Position numbers and translations under genes: made by a program. Below, one piece after another: positions 17,012-24,146 of a DNA stretch of 64,000 bases. Below the pieces are notes generated by a model. It was not told the origin of the DNA, searched no databases, and worked only from the letters and a program-made list of their open reading frames with translations. The DNA is from Levilactobacillus bambusae. Its GTDB lineage: Bacteria > Bacillota > Bacilli > Lactobacillales > Lactobacillaceae. The stretch lies in NCBI RefSeq assembly GCF_003124125.1, contig NZ_QCXQ01000001.1:228853-292852 (forward strand), given 5' to 3'. Position 1 is the stretch's first letter. Each line of letters opens with the position of its first letter.

Positions 17012-17944
17012 TTAGATAGCGGCCTGCTCAACAATTTGTTTGAGCATTGCCGCTGAGTTCTGCATTTTCTCTAATTCTGAATCCGAAAGTGGCATCGTTA
17101 AGGTGGTAGCCCCATTTCGGTTAATGATAGCTGGCGACCCACAGTAGACCCCGGAAATCCCGTATTCACCGTCGAGTGCAGTGCCTACGGAAAGGACCAA
17201 GTTCTCATTATTAAAAATGGCCTTAGTTAACGTGGCTAAGCTGGTGGCAACCCCATAGAAAGTGGCCCCCTTTTGACTAATGATTTGGCCGCCCTTGGTC
17301 CGCACGTCAGCTTCAATTTGATCTAGATCAGCATTAGTGATCCCGTGATCCACCGCATACTTTCGAAGCGGTTGGTCCTTAACGGTTGCTTCATCATACG
17401 CAGCAAATTCACTATCACCATGTTCGCCAAGCACGTAGGCGTTCACCTCTAGGACGCTTACCCCTAACGTATGGGCCAGCGCAACTTGCAATCTGGCACT
17501 ATCCAGTGAGGTTCCCGTTCCGATAATTCGATTCTTTGGAAACCCAGAAAGTTTGGCCGTGGCAGTCGTTAAGACGTCAACCGGGTTGGCCGATACTAAA
17601 AAGATCCCGTGAAAACCACTCTGAACGATTGGTTCAACAATCGCCTTGAGAATCGTCATATTTTTATTAACCAGGTCTAACCGGCTTTCCCCGGGTTTAC
17701 GTGGGACACCCGCGGTGATTACCGCAATATCTGCGTCGCTTGCCTCGGAATATGATCCACCGTGTACATCAACGTTACCGTTAAAGGCGGTCACGTCTTC
17801 AAGATCCAATGAATCGCCGTTACTCTTACCAGGCTTTGTGTCAACGATCACGAGTTCATCGACCAGGTGTTGTTGAATCGCCGAAAACGCGAAACTGGAA
17901 CCAACCGCGCCATCGCCGGCTAAAATTACCTTTTTATGTGTCAT
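17012..17944 (-). CDS. Lactate dehydrogenase-fold enzyme with malate dehydrogenase specificity residue
   Basis: A 310-residue NAD-dependent 2-hydroxyacid dehydrogenase. The Rossmann start is GDGAVGSSF, with Asp35 for NAD. The catalytic loop reads AGVPRKPGESR: the residue equivalent to Gln102 of lactate dehydrogenases is Arg82, the classic change that switches specificity to oxaloacetate/malate. Asp148, Arg151 and catalytic His175 (LGEHGDSE) are intact. The rest of the protein (RLDLVNKNM, KGATFYG) looks like a Lactobacillus L-LDH. Co-transcribed with the DASS transporter; it probably reduces oxaloacetate from citrate lyase to malate, reoxidising NADH. RBS GGAGG. Confidence 0.85.
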   Translation of the reverse strand: MTHKKVILAGDGAVGSSFAFSAIQQHLVDELVIVDTKPGKSNGDSLDLEDVTAFNGNVDVHGGSYSEASDADIAVITAGVPRKPGESRLDLVNKNMTILKAIVEPIVQSGFHGIFLVSANPVDVLTTATAKLSGFPKNRIIGTGTSLDSARLQVALAHTLGVSVLEVNAYVLGEHGDSEFAAYDEATVKDQPLRKYAVDHGITNADLDQIEADVRTKGGQIISQKGATFYGVATSLATLTKAIFNNENLVLSVGTALDGEYGISGVYCGSPAIINRNGATTLTMPLSDSELEKMQNSAAMLKQIVEQAAI

Positions 17945-18015
17945 TTAGGTACCTCCAATATTTTCTATTTTAACGAGCGCTAAAACCGACCCGATATGTT
18001 TCTCATTTCACAAAA

Positions 18016-18044
18016 AGTATAGGCTACTTCATCCACTTTTTCAA
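18016..18044 (-). promoter_or_regulatory. Promoter of the dehydrogenase-transporter operon
   Basis: Minus-strand TTGAAA (18044-18039), 17 bp, TATACT (18021-18016). The 317-bp interval 17945-18261 otherwise holds only AT-rich DNA and the opposing promoter at 18169. Confidence 0.65.
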
Positions 18045-18168
18045 TATTTTTTAAAATTTGGCGTCTATTTTGCATTATTTTAAAATGATGTTTATAAACA
18101 TTGCAAATTTAACCCTATTTTTACAATAGTTTCGACTTAAAAAATATTTTACTAATGAGTCATTATTT

Positions 18169-18197
18169 TTTACTTCAATCCCAAATCGGATTATACT
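18169..18197 (+). promoter_or_regulatory. Promoter of the KGG-repeat protein
   Basis: TTTACT (18169-18174), 17 bp, TATACT (18192-18197). Confidence 0.6.
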
Positions 18198-18261
18198 ATG
18201 AATCATCTTATAGCTGTTCAACCGAATGTTATTCGTTTGATTCTAAGGGAGGTAATTAGAT

Positions 18262-18456
18262 ATGGCAGAAAACAAGAAGATGTCTCGTCAAGAAGCAGGT
18301 CACAAGGGTGGAGAAGTTACATCACAACGTCACGGTAAGGAATTTTACCAGGACATTGGTCACGAAGGCGGCGAAACTACCGCCCAAACTCATGGATCAG
18401 AATTTTACCATGAAATTGGTGAAAAAGGTGGCCACGAGAGTCACAAACGTTCTTAA
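18262..18456 (+). CDS. KGG-repeat general stress protein (GsiB/LEA group 1-like)
   Basis: A 64-residue, very hydrophilic protein built from about three copies of a unit like GHKGGEVTSQRHGKEFYQDI (copies begin near residues 13, 33 and 53). KGG repeats are the mark of GsiB-type stress proteins and plant Em-type LEA proteins, thought to protect against desiccation. Single-gene unit with its own promoter, a GGGAGG ribosome site and a strong terminator. Confidence 0.9.
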   Translation: MAENKKMSRQEAGHKGGEVTSQRHGKEFYQDIGHEGGETTAQTHGSEFYHEIGEKGGHESHKRS

Positions 18457-18519
18457 TTGATTCCATCACTAAGCAACTGACTTTAATTACAGCTATAAGA
18501 TGCTAATTACAGCAAAAAA

Positions 18520-18554
18520 TCGCTGCGTTTACTAAAAAATAGTAAACGCAGCGA
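18520..18554. terminator. Bidirectional terminator
   Basis: A perfect 15-bp stem (18520-18534 with 18540-18554) with an A5 loop; A-rich before and T-rich after. Serves the KGG gene and the converging hydrolase. Confidence 0.9.
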
Positions 18555-18569
18555 CTTTTTTTATTTTTA

Positions 18570-19367
18570 TCATTCATTAGCCAGTTGAGCCAAAAAGTCT
18601 AGGAGCACCTGGTTAAATTGTTCAGGCTGTTCGGCCATCACCAAGTGGCCCGCCTCGGGAATCACAACCGACGAACCATGTTCTGCTAACCTCGCCGTCA
18701 CTTCGGCAAAATCGGAATCGTAGTACGGCGATTGACCACCGGCGACCACTAACAACGGTATCTGCAGCTCGCTAATAATGTCACGCCAGTCTTGAAAGGC
18801 GTGGTCAACCAGCAAATCATAGTTCGTGTCTGGATTATAGGGATTTTCAGCCGCCTGCTGCTTCATTCCGGCAAATAAAGTGGAATTGATTTGATGTGCC
18901 GTTGCCTTCCCTAGCGGAAACCTCAAGTAACCGGGAAAACTATCCCAGCCCAACTCTTTAAACCCAAATGGCCACGATTGATCAGCTATCATTTTAGGCG
19001 TTTGATCAATATCAACAACTCCCCGAACGTGAGCTTGGCCAACGAGACTAATTAGGGCAAAAATCGTTGAGGCCCCCATGGAATTACCGATTAGGACGGG
19101 ACGGTCTAGTTTGAGCGCCGTCATTAACTCTTGAACGTCTAGGGCGTGCCGACTCATGCGCTGCCCCCTCCCCGTTCGCTGCGACTCCCCCTGATTACGC
19201 GCATCGATGTTAATAACCCGGTATCCAGCGGCCGTTAATGCCTGAACGGTAGGTGAAAAGACAACTCGATTTGCCCCAATCCCCGACAACAAAACGATGG
19301 GGCTTCCCGTTCGTTCCCCTAGGTCATCGTATTTGATCATGACGTGATCACTTGTTTTAAACTGCAT
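18570..19367 (-). CDS. Alpha/beta-fold hydrolase
   Basis: A 265-residue soluble hydrolase. The nucleophile elbow GNSMG places Ser96; the oxyanion region LLSGIGANR and a late PEAGHLVMAEQPEQ give the catalytic histidine. The start is set at ATG 19367, which follows GGGAGG by 6 nt; a longer in-frame start at 19466 would add 33 residues without a ribosome site. Divergent from the XerS-like gene. Substrate unknown. Confidence 0.88.
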   Translation of the reverse strand: MQFKTSDHVMIKYDDLGERTGSPIVLLSGIGANRVVFSPTVQALTAAGYRVINIDARNQGESQRTGRGQRMSRHALDVQELMTALKLDRPVLIGNSMGASTIFALISLVGQAHVRGVVDIDQTPKMIADQSWPFGFKELGWDSFPGYLRFPLGKATAHQINSTLFAGMKQQAAENPYNPDTNYDLLVDHAFQDWRDIISELQIPLLVVAGGQSPYYDSDFAEVTARLAEHGSSVVIPEAGHLVMAEQPEQFNQVLLDFLAQLANE

Positions 19368-19485
19368 GGTTAACCTCCCGACTTTTTCCTTAATTATACA
19401 CGTTATTCTAAAAATCCTAGTCTTGTTTTTCTGGGCTAAAGTCGGTAAAATAAAGGAAGCAAACATATGTTTGGAGGATGATGAG

Positions 19486-20544
19486 TTGCAAAAAAGCGAC
19501 TACTTAAACTTAATTGACCGGGAGCTCGTGTCTTCCCCCTGGTATATTCAGGAATACTATCAGGCTAAGGCCACCGTTCCATTATCTCCAGCAACGCTTT
19601 ACCAGTATTTAACGGAATACCGTCGCTTCTTTGAATGGTTAATCCAGGAGGGTGTCACCCCTGTCAAAAAATATTGCGATGTTACCTTAGAAACGCTTGA
19701 ACACTTAAAAAAAGAAGATATTGAGTTATATAAATCGTACTTATTGAACCGAACCAAGGAAAATGGTCGATCCCTATCGCGTCGATCCATTAACCGATCC
19801 CTAAATGCACTTTCCTCTCTCTTTAAGTACCTCACGGAGGATACCGAAAACTCGGACGGCGAACCCTATTTTTACCGTAATGTGATGCGCAAGGTTCATT
19901 TAGTTCGGGATAACGAAACTTACGCAACCCGGGCAGCCAATATCAAATCCGAACTCATGCTGGGGACAGATGACCATGACTATTTGGACTATATTGATCG
20001 GACGTATGAAACGACCCTGTCACCAACCCAAATGCGTTATTTTAAACGTGATAAACTCCGCGATTTAGCGATTAACGCCCTTTTACTAGGGAGTGGAATC
20101 CGGGTATCCGAAGCAGCGAACGCCAATGTTGACCAGCTAAATCTTAAGGTTGCAACCCTTGGTGTCACACGAAAAGGTGGGATGCGCGATACCGTTCCAA
20201 TTGCTCCTTGGACGCTCCCCTTCATTCAAGCGTATATGGAGCAACGGGAGACCTTATACCACCCCCAATCAACCGAAAAAGCTTTATTTCTAACAACCTA
20301 CCGGGGAAAGGGATCCCGAATGACCTCCAGCTCCATTGAAAAAATGGTTAGTAAATATTCGGCTGCCTTTAAGGTTCGGGTGACACCCCACAAACTCCGG
20401 CACACCCTAGCCTCTAAGCTATATCTAGCAACTAAGAATGAGCAATTGGTCGCTACCCAGCTTGGGCAGAATACGACAACTGCCACAGGACTCTACACCC
20501 ATATTATTGACGACGAACAACGCAAGGGTCTGGATAAAATGTAA
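19486..20544 (+). CDS. xerS: XerS-like tyrosine recombinase
   Basis: A 352-residue recombinase, close in size to XerS of streptococci and lactococci, which resolves chromosome dimers alone at difSL. The SAM-like N-terminal domain (about residues 15-130) is followed by the catalytic domain. Its active-site residues are Arg in GSGIRVSE, Lys in VTRKGG, HKLR and Tyr in GLYTHI. The C-terminal THIIDDEQRKGLDKM is XerS-like. The usual His of box II (LGH) is Gln here (QLGQNT). The start is a TTG eight bases after GGAGG; no ATG in this frame fits. A dif site was not recognised in the upstream DNA. Confidence 0.82.
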   Translation: MQKSDYLNLIDRELVSSPWYIQEYYQAKATVPLSPATLYQYLTEYRRFFEWLIQEGVTPVKKYCDVTLETLEHLKKEDIELYKSYLLNRTKENGRSLSRRSINRSLNALSSLFKYLTEDTENSDGEPYFYRNVMRKVHLVRDNETYATRAANIKSELMLGTDDHDYLDYIDRTYETTLSPTQMRYFKRDKLRDLAINALLLGSGIRVSEAANANVDQLNLKVATLGVTRKGGMRDTVPIAPWTLPFIQAYMEQRETLYHPQSTEKALFLTTYRGKGSRMTSSSIEKMVSKYSAAFKVRVTPHKLRHTLASKLYLATKNEQLVATQLGQNTTTATGLYTHIIDDEQRKGLDKM

Positions 20545-20545
20545 C

Positions 20546-20593
20546 ACTAAATAACGGGATGCCTTCCACATAGGAGGCATCCCGTTATTTAGT
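20546..20593. terminator. Bidirectional terminator after xerS
   Basis: A perfect 19-bp stem (20546-20564 with 20575-20593) and 10-nt loop, between converging genes. Confidence 0.85.
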
Positions 20594-20643
20594 AGTGGAA
20601 TGATTTGGTTTTTACCCGTAGCATCTTAACGACTAAACCAGGT

Positions 20644-21315
20644 TTACATGACGGCAAGAAGTGCTAAATTGACTATTACACGCATCCCCCATACCGCCCA
20701 AAAGTTATTTTGGGTTCTAGCATATAACAAGCTAAAGAGGATGACGGGACTTAATGTCCAAAAAGCGCCGGCCGAAAACATAGGTAATTCAGGGTGCCAG
20801 CTTAAATAAGTCATGTATAACAAGGTCGTTAACCCAATACAACTGACTAGGCAGGCGTGTCGTGAAAGGCCAAGCTTAGTAAAGAAGTACGGAAAAAGGC
20901 GGCCCTGTAGATAATAATGGAACAGCACGGTTTCAAAGAAGGGATTAATTAAAATACCAAAAACTAAAAGTAACCCCATCTGCCATCCGTGCTGGGGCGT
21001 CAAAATCACGGGACTAACGAATCCAGACCGGAATAACCCCGCCGTGACGGCGATAAAGGCAGCCGCAAATAATAATAATTGAGTGAGGTCCCGCACGCCA
21101 AAGTGTTCAGCACTTTCGGAGAGGTAAATACTTAGCATGCCGATAAAGATTGGAACGCTAATACATTCCAAAACCATTTGCCACCAAGCAAATTGAGCAA
21201 CCGCAATCGAACCCATCCCGCATATTAAAATAAGGGTCGTCCAAGGTCCCCAAATACAATAGCATTCCGCTTGCAGTGAATGGGCCGATTTGACGTAGTG
21301 TGGGTTATGAATCAC
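20644..21315 (-). CDS. Polytopic membrane protein, possibly a degenerate CPBP family member
   Basis: A 223-residue protein with about seven hydrophobic segments. The region NPFFETVLFHYYLQGRLF resembles CPBP protease motif 1 (EExxxR), but the second Glu is Thr and the Arg is His. YLSWH resembles motif 2 and RVIVN stands where HxxxN is expected. If it is CPBP-related it is probably not a protease. GTG start behind AGGAGG. Function unknown. Confidence 0.5.
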   Translation of the reverse strand: MIHNPHYVKSAHSLQAECYCIWGPWTTLILICGMGSIAVAQFAWWQMVLECISVPIFIGMLSIYLSESAEHFGVRDLTQLLLFAAAFIAVTAGLFRSGFVSPVILTPQHGWQMGLLLVFGILINPFFETVLFHYYLQGRLFPYFFTKLGLSRHACLVSCIGLTTLLYMTYLSWHPELPMFSAGAFWTLSPVILFSLLYARTQNNFWAVWGMRVIVNLALLAVM

Positions 21316-21389
21316 GGTTGCCGCCTCCTGATAGATTTGAGTTGATTATAACCGCTTTTTCAAAAAAATCCTAAGAATCCGTCAACGAC

Positions 21390-21851
21390 TTACTTTTTAA
21401 TGGTTTCCGTCTCCTTAAAAATTAACCACTTACTAAAGACGTAGTTAGCAACGACGATGATAATCTGATCAATTAACTTAACGACCAATGAATTTCCGTC
21501 CAATACGGAAATCCCAACCCACATGATGAAATCATCAAGGATTAACGTTAGGCCCCGGTAAAAGAAGAACTTAGCCGCCTCAACTAAAAGTGCTCTGGGG
21601 GTCGTGTAGTGGGAACCAAAGACCCAAACCTTATTCGTTAAATAGGCCACTAAAACGGATAAGAACCAAGCAATGGTATTAGCCACCTGATAGTTCCAGT
21701 GAAGACCCGAGTGCAGGCCAACAAAAGCCACAATATCAACTAGCGTCGTTACCCCACCCCAGAACAAGTAAAGGATAATCGTTTCGTATTTATGATACAA
21801 ATCAATCAGTTTCTGCATAAGTGACACACAACTTTCAGTAAATTTCGTCAT
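21390..21851 (-). CDS. GtrA-family membrane protein
   Basis: A 153-residue protein with four membrane helices. The family pattern ILYLFWGGVTTLVDIVAF, NTIAWFLSVLVAYLTNKVWVF (written in parts: NTIAWFLSVL, VAYLTNKVWVF) and NYVFSKWLIF is clear. GtrA proteins take part in moving lipid-linked sugars for cell-surface glycosylation. The first ATG lies immediately after the T-run of the folT terminator and has no ribosome site, so the true start may be Met12 (21818). Transcription would then depend on read-through or an unseen promoter. Confidence 0.85.
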   Translation of the reverse strand: MTKFTESCVSLMQKLIDLYHKYETIILYLFWGGVTTLVDIVAFVGLHSGLHWNYQVANTIAWFLSVLVAYLTNKVWVFGSHYTTPRALLVEAAKFFFYRGLTLILDDFIMWVGISVLDGNSLVVKLIDQIIIVVANYVFSKWLIFKETETIKK

Positions 21852-21858
21852 AAAAAAA

Positions 21859-21882
21859 CGTCAGCGGCCTTTGCTGCTGACG
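21859..21882 (-). terminator. Terminator of folT
   Basis: On the minus strand CGTCAGC (21882-21876) pairs with GCTGACG (21865-21859), followed by seven T that run into the GtrA gene start. Confidence 0.85.
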
Positions 21883-21890
21883 GTAAAAAC

Positions 21891-22418
21891 TTAAAGACGA
21901 TTTTTTAGCGATTGAACAATTTGATTATTCAGCAAGAGGTAAATCAAAATAATTTGAATGGGGGTCATCAGAATTTCCTTAAGCAGTCGGGTTGGCAAAA
22001 TGGCCCAAATTGGTGTTTGGTACATTAAATACAACCAAAGCGTGTTCAACCCCGCGTTAACAAAAACGGCAATCACTAATTGGGCAACAATGATCCGGCT
22101 CCAACCAACATGGTTCCGCCCGTAGAAGGCAACCCCATAAATAAGCGCCGCAACAACGGCTGAGATGGTAAACCCAATGAAATACTGGCCGCCCATCATG
22201 ACGGTACCAATAATATCAACCAGGCCAGCCGCAATTGCCGCCCAAAACGGGCCAAACCACTCGGCCATTAGTGCAACCACTAGAAAGGTAAAACTGAACC
22301 GTAAATACTGGTTGCCAATTGTTAGCCGGCTCAATATTAATTGGGCAGCCATTAAGATCCCTAATGTGACTACCTGTAGCGTTGACAGCTTGCGTGGTCC
22401 AAATGCAAGTGTTTTCAT
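21891..22418 (-). CDS. folT: Folate ECF transporter S component
   Basis: A 175-residue six-helix membrane protein that binds folate and docks with the shared ECF energy-coupling module encoded elsewhere. Family segments include GILMAAQLILSRLTIGN, RFSFTFLVVALM and GGQYFIGFTISA. The start is set at ATG 22418, nine bases after AGGAGA; an in-frame extension to 22463 would run into the riboswitch. The upstream tetrahydrofolate riboswitch supports folate as the ligand. Confidence 0.92.
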   Translation of the reverse strand: MKTLAFGPRKLSTLQVVTLGILMAAQLILSRLTIGNQYLRFSFTFLVVALMAEWFGPFWAAIAAGLVDIIGTVMMGGQYFIGFTISAVVAALIYGVAFYGRNHVGWSRIIVAQLVIAVFVNAGLNTLWLYLMYQTPIWAILPTRLLKEILMTPIQIILIYLLLNNQIVQSLKNRL

Positions 22419-22420
22419 AA

Positions 22421-22446
22421 GACAACATCTCCTAAATGGAGTTGTC
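22421..22446 (-). promoter_or_regulatory. Hairpin sequestering the folT ribosome binding site
   Basis: On the minus strand GACAAC-TCC pairs with GGA-GAT-GTTGTC around loop ATTTA. The right arm contains the AGGAG ribosome site and the left arm uses the 3' strand of riboswitch helix P1, so the two structures exclude each other. Confidence 0.65.
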
Positions 22447-22546
22447 CACATTCCTGCGGCCAATGCGAACGTAAAATCGCGGAAAAATCCTTCGTCTGGC
22501 GTTCACATTGCGTTCCACCAGCACTTAACGCTTTACGTTCTACTCC
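22438..22546 (-). promoter_or_regulatory. Tetrahydrofolate (THF) riboswitch
   Basis: The minus-strand RNA opens with GGAGTAG, contains GCGTTAAGTG and AACGCCAGACGAAG, then GTTCGCATTGG, and closes with ACTCC. These match the order of conserved blocks in the THF riboswitch (Rfam RF01831), and P1 forms from GGAGT (22546-22542) with ACTCC (22442-22438). THF riboswitches are known upstream of folT in Firmicutes, and folT is the next gene. Confidence 0.88.
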
Positions 22547-22567
22547 GTAAATTTTATTACATCGATC

Positions 22568-22576
22568 ATTCTAACA
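22568..22576 (-). promoter_or_regulatory. Extended -10 promoter of folT
   Basis: Minus-strand TGTTAGAAT, placing the transcript start about 15 nt before the riboswitch. The -35 is weak. Confidence 0.5.
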
Positions 22577-22888
22577 TAAATCCTTAGTTTTGCGGCCAAA
22601 AATCCAGATTAACAGCCATTATTAACCAGATCCTAATTTTTCCAGATTGACCTTAAATTCCTCAAAGAATAACCTAGGTAGTTTTACTAATTTAAATAAA
22701 CCGTAATCAAATTATAAATACATATGGTAATCTTATATAGTTAGCGCTATGATTGAATAGTCACAATTTATAATTAATATTAAGATGAATTGGATTTATT
22801 TTTATAAACGTTATTGGTTTACCGTTTCTTACGTCCAAACCTGACGACGATAAAAGCTGAAAACGATATTTGGGAGGAACGCCGTACC
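22577..22888. other. Intergenic region upstream of the DUF2628-like gene
   Basis: An AT-rich gap of about 310 bp. A weak plus-strand promoter can be proposed (TTGAAT at 22753-22758, 16 bp, TAATAT at 22775-22780) and GGGAGG precedes the next gene. No reading frame or RNA recognised. Confidence 0.4.
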
Positions 22889-23215
22889 ATGATGATTAAT
22901 ATGAAAAACCCCGTTACTAACCAGGTTAAGCAATGTAAAGTTGGCTTTTCATGGACAACCTTTTTCTGGGGCTTTTGGCCAGCCGTTTTTCGGGGCGACT
23001 GGAAGTGGTTTGCGATTATTTTAATTACTGATTTAGTTTTAGGAGTCTGGAGCTTTGGGATTGGATCAGGCTTTATCAATCTTATTTTTGCTTTTATTTA
23101 CAACAAATTATATATCAATGATCTTATCTCTAGCGGATGGCAACCTGCCGATACTGCTTCCCGTGATATTCTAATCAGTCGCGGTTTTATTACACCTAGT
23201 AACACCGCCCTTTAA
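22889..23215 (+). CDS. Small membrane protein, DUF2628-like
   Basis: A 108-residue protein: a polar N-terminus, then KVGFSWTTFFWGFWPAVFRG and DWKWFAIILITDL (two or three membrane helices), then a short polar tail. The FSWTxFFFGxxPAxxRGDWKWF pattern is that of small DUF2628-type proteins of unknown function. Start at ATG 22889, eleven bases after GGGAGG. Same strand as the similar-sized membrane protein at 23346. Confidence 0.65.
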   Translation: MMINMKNPVTNQVKQCKVGFSWTTFFWGFWPAVFRGDWKWFAIILITDLVLGVWSFGIGSGFINLIFAFIYNKLYINDLISSGWQPADTASRDILISRGFITPSNTAL

Positions 23216-23265
23216 AATAAAGCCAGGTGCCATATAAAACGGTTCCTGGTTAGGAAGTAACGCAA

Positions 23266-23310
23266 TCCCACGTCTGGTGACCCCATAGCAGTTCGATTCT
23301 GCTGGTGGGA
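23266..23310 (+). other. tRNA-like hairpin (T-arm and acceptor mimic)
   Basis: A 5-bp stem AGCAG/CTGCT (23287-23303) closes a 7-nt loop TTCGATT, an exact T-arm geometry and sequence. The following GTGGGA (23305-23310) pairs with TCCCAC (23266-23271) like an acceptor stem. D-arm and anticodon arm are absent and there is no CCA. It sits between two small membrane protein genes, 36 bp before the second start codon. A truncated tRNA copy or a regulatory mimic are both possible. Confidence 0.35.
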
Positions 23311-23345
23311 ATTGAAACATATTACATATTCATTGGAGAGAAGAC

Positions 23346-23681
23346 ATGCAAGAAAATAGCAAGGTAACACCACAAGAAATTAAGGGATGGAACTGGGGCG
23401 CCTTTATGTTTAGTTGGATTTGGGGAATTGGAAATAAAACGTATCTTCCATTACTCAATCTAATTCCTGTTTTTAACATCGTTTGGATTTTTGTCACCGG
23501 CTTTAAAGGTAACGAATGGGCTTGGCAAAAGGGTAACTACGATAGCATCGATACTTTTAAACAAGTTCAAGCTACCTGGAGTCGTGCTGGATTAGTTAAA
23601 TTTCTATTAGTCATTGTTGGGATTATTCTATACTTCATCTTTGTTGCCGGTATGGTCGCAACTTTTTTAAACAACTACTAA
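23346..23681 (+). CDS. Small membrane protein with KGWNWGAF motif
   Basis: A 111-residue protein with a start KGWNWGAFMFSWIWGIGN at residues 13-30, three hydrophobic segments, and an internal GFKGNEWAWQKGNYDS. This pattern recurs in uncharacterised small membrane proteins of lactic acid bacteria, some of which have been mislabelled ribonuclease G. No enzymatic motif is visible. RBS GGAGAG. Confidence 0.7.
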   Translation: MQENSKVTPQEIKGWNWGAFMFSWIWGIGNKTYLPLLNLIPVFNIVWIFVTGFKGNEWAWQKGNYDSIDTFKQVQATWSRAGLVKFLLVIVGIILYFIFVAGMVATFLNNY

Positions 23682-23778
23682 AGTCTCCCACTCTAACAGC
23701 AACTTACGGATTGACTTTATTTGAGAGGTTAATTTTGTACCCCAAAAGCAGTCCTTTCTAGCAATTATATAACCATAC

Positions 23779-23819
23779 AAAAAGACTCAAACGTGATTTG
23801 ATCGCGTTTGAGTCTTTTT
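23779..23819. terminator. Bidirectional terminator
   Basis: A perfect 15-bp stem (23779-23793 with 23805-23819), A-run before and T-run after. Confidence 0.85.
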
Positions 23820-23832
23820 CAGCCTGACTGAA

Positions 23833-23851
23833 TCGATATCAATCATTCAAG
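23833..23851. repeat. Left attachment-site-like repeat
   Basis: TCGATATCAATCATTCAAG matches 18 of 19 bases at 26994-27012, which is the 3' end of degV. Interpreted as the phage-side copy of an integration core. Confidence 0.6.
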
Positions 23852-24146
23852 ATGATGGCCTTTCAGAGCTAGTATAAGTCGTTTCTCGGGTTAAGAAACC
23901 CTTTTTATACTTAAAATCTAGAATTTGACTAGCCTGGGGTGCAGTTACTTAATGCGGAACGGCCTACTATTTGGTGGTTTTTGTTTGCCTCTGCTTTACG
24001 CTTATAAAGGAAATAAGTTGCAAAAGAAATGCAATCTTAACCCCTTTATATCAGGCTTTAAGTATACTTTATTGTACGTGAAAACCCACAGATGAACTAG
24101 ATGAATTTCAGACACTACTAGATATTCGCAAGGCCCAACTTAGTGC

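Noticed and set aside
16741-17034. 97-codon minus-strand frame linking the transporter and dehydrogenase genes
   Set aside because: It lies out of phase within the transporter start region; the transporter's own frame and ribosome site are clear.
17012-17944. Ordinary L-lactate dehydrogenase
   Set aside because: Position 102 is Arg rather than Gln, and the gene lies in an operon with a citrate-type transporter, so malate dehydrogenase activity is the better reading.
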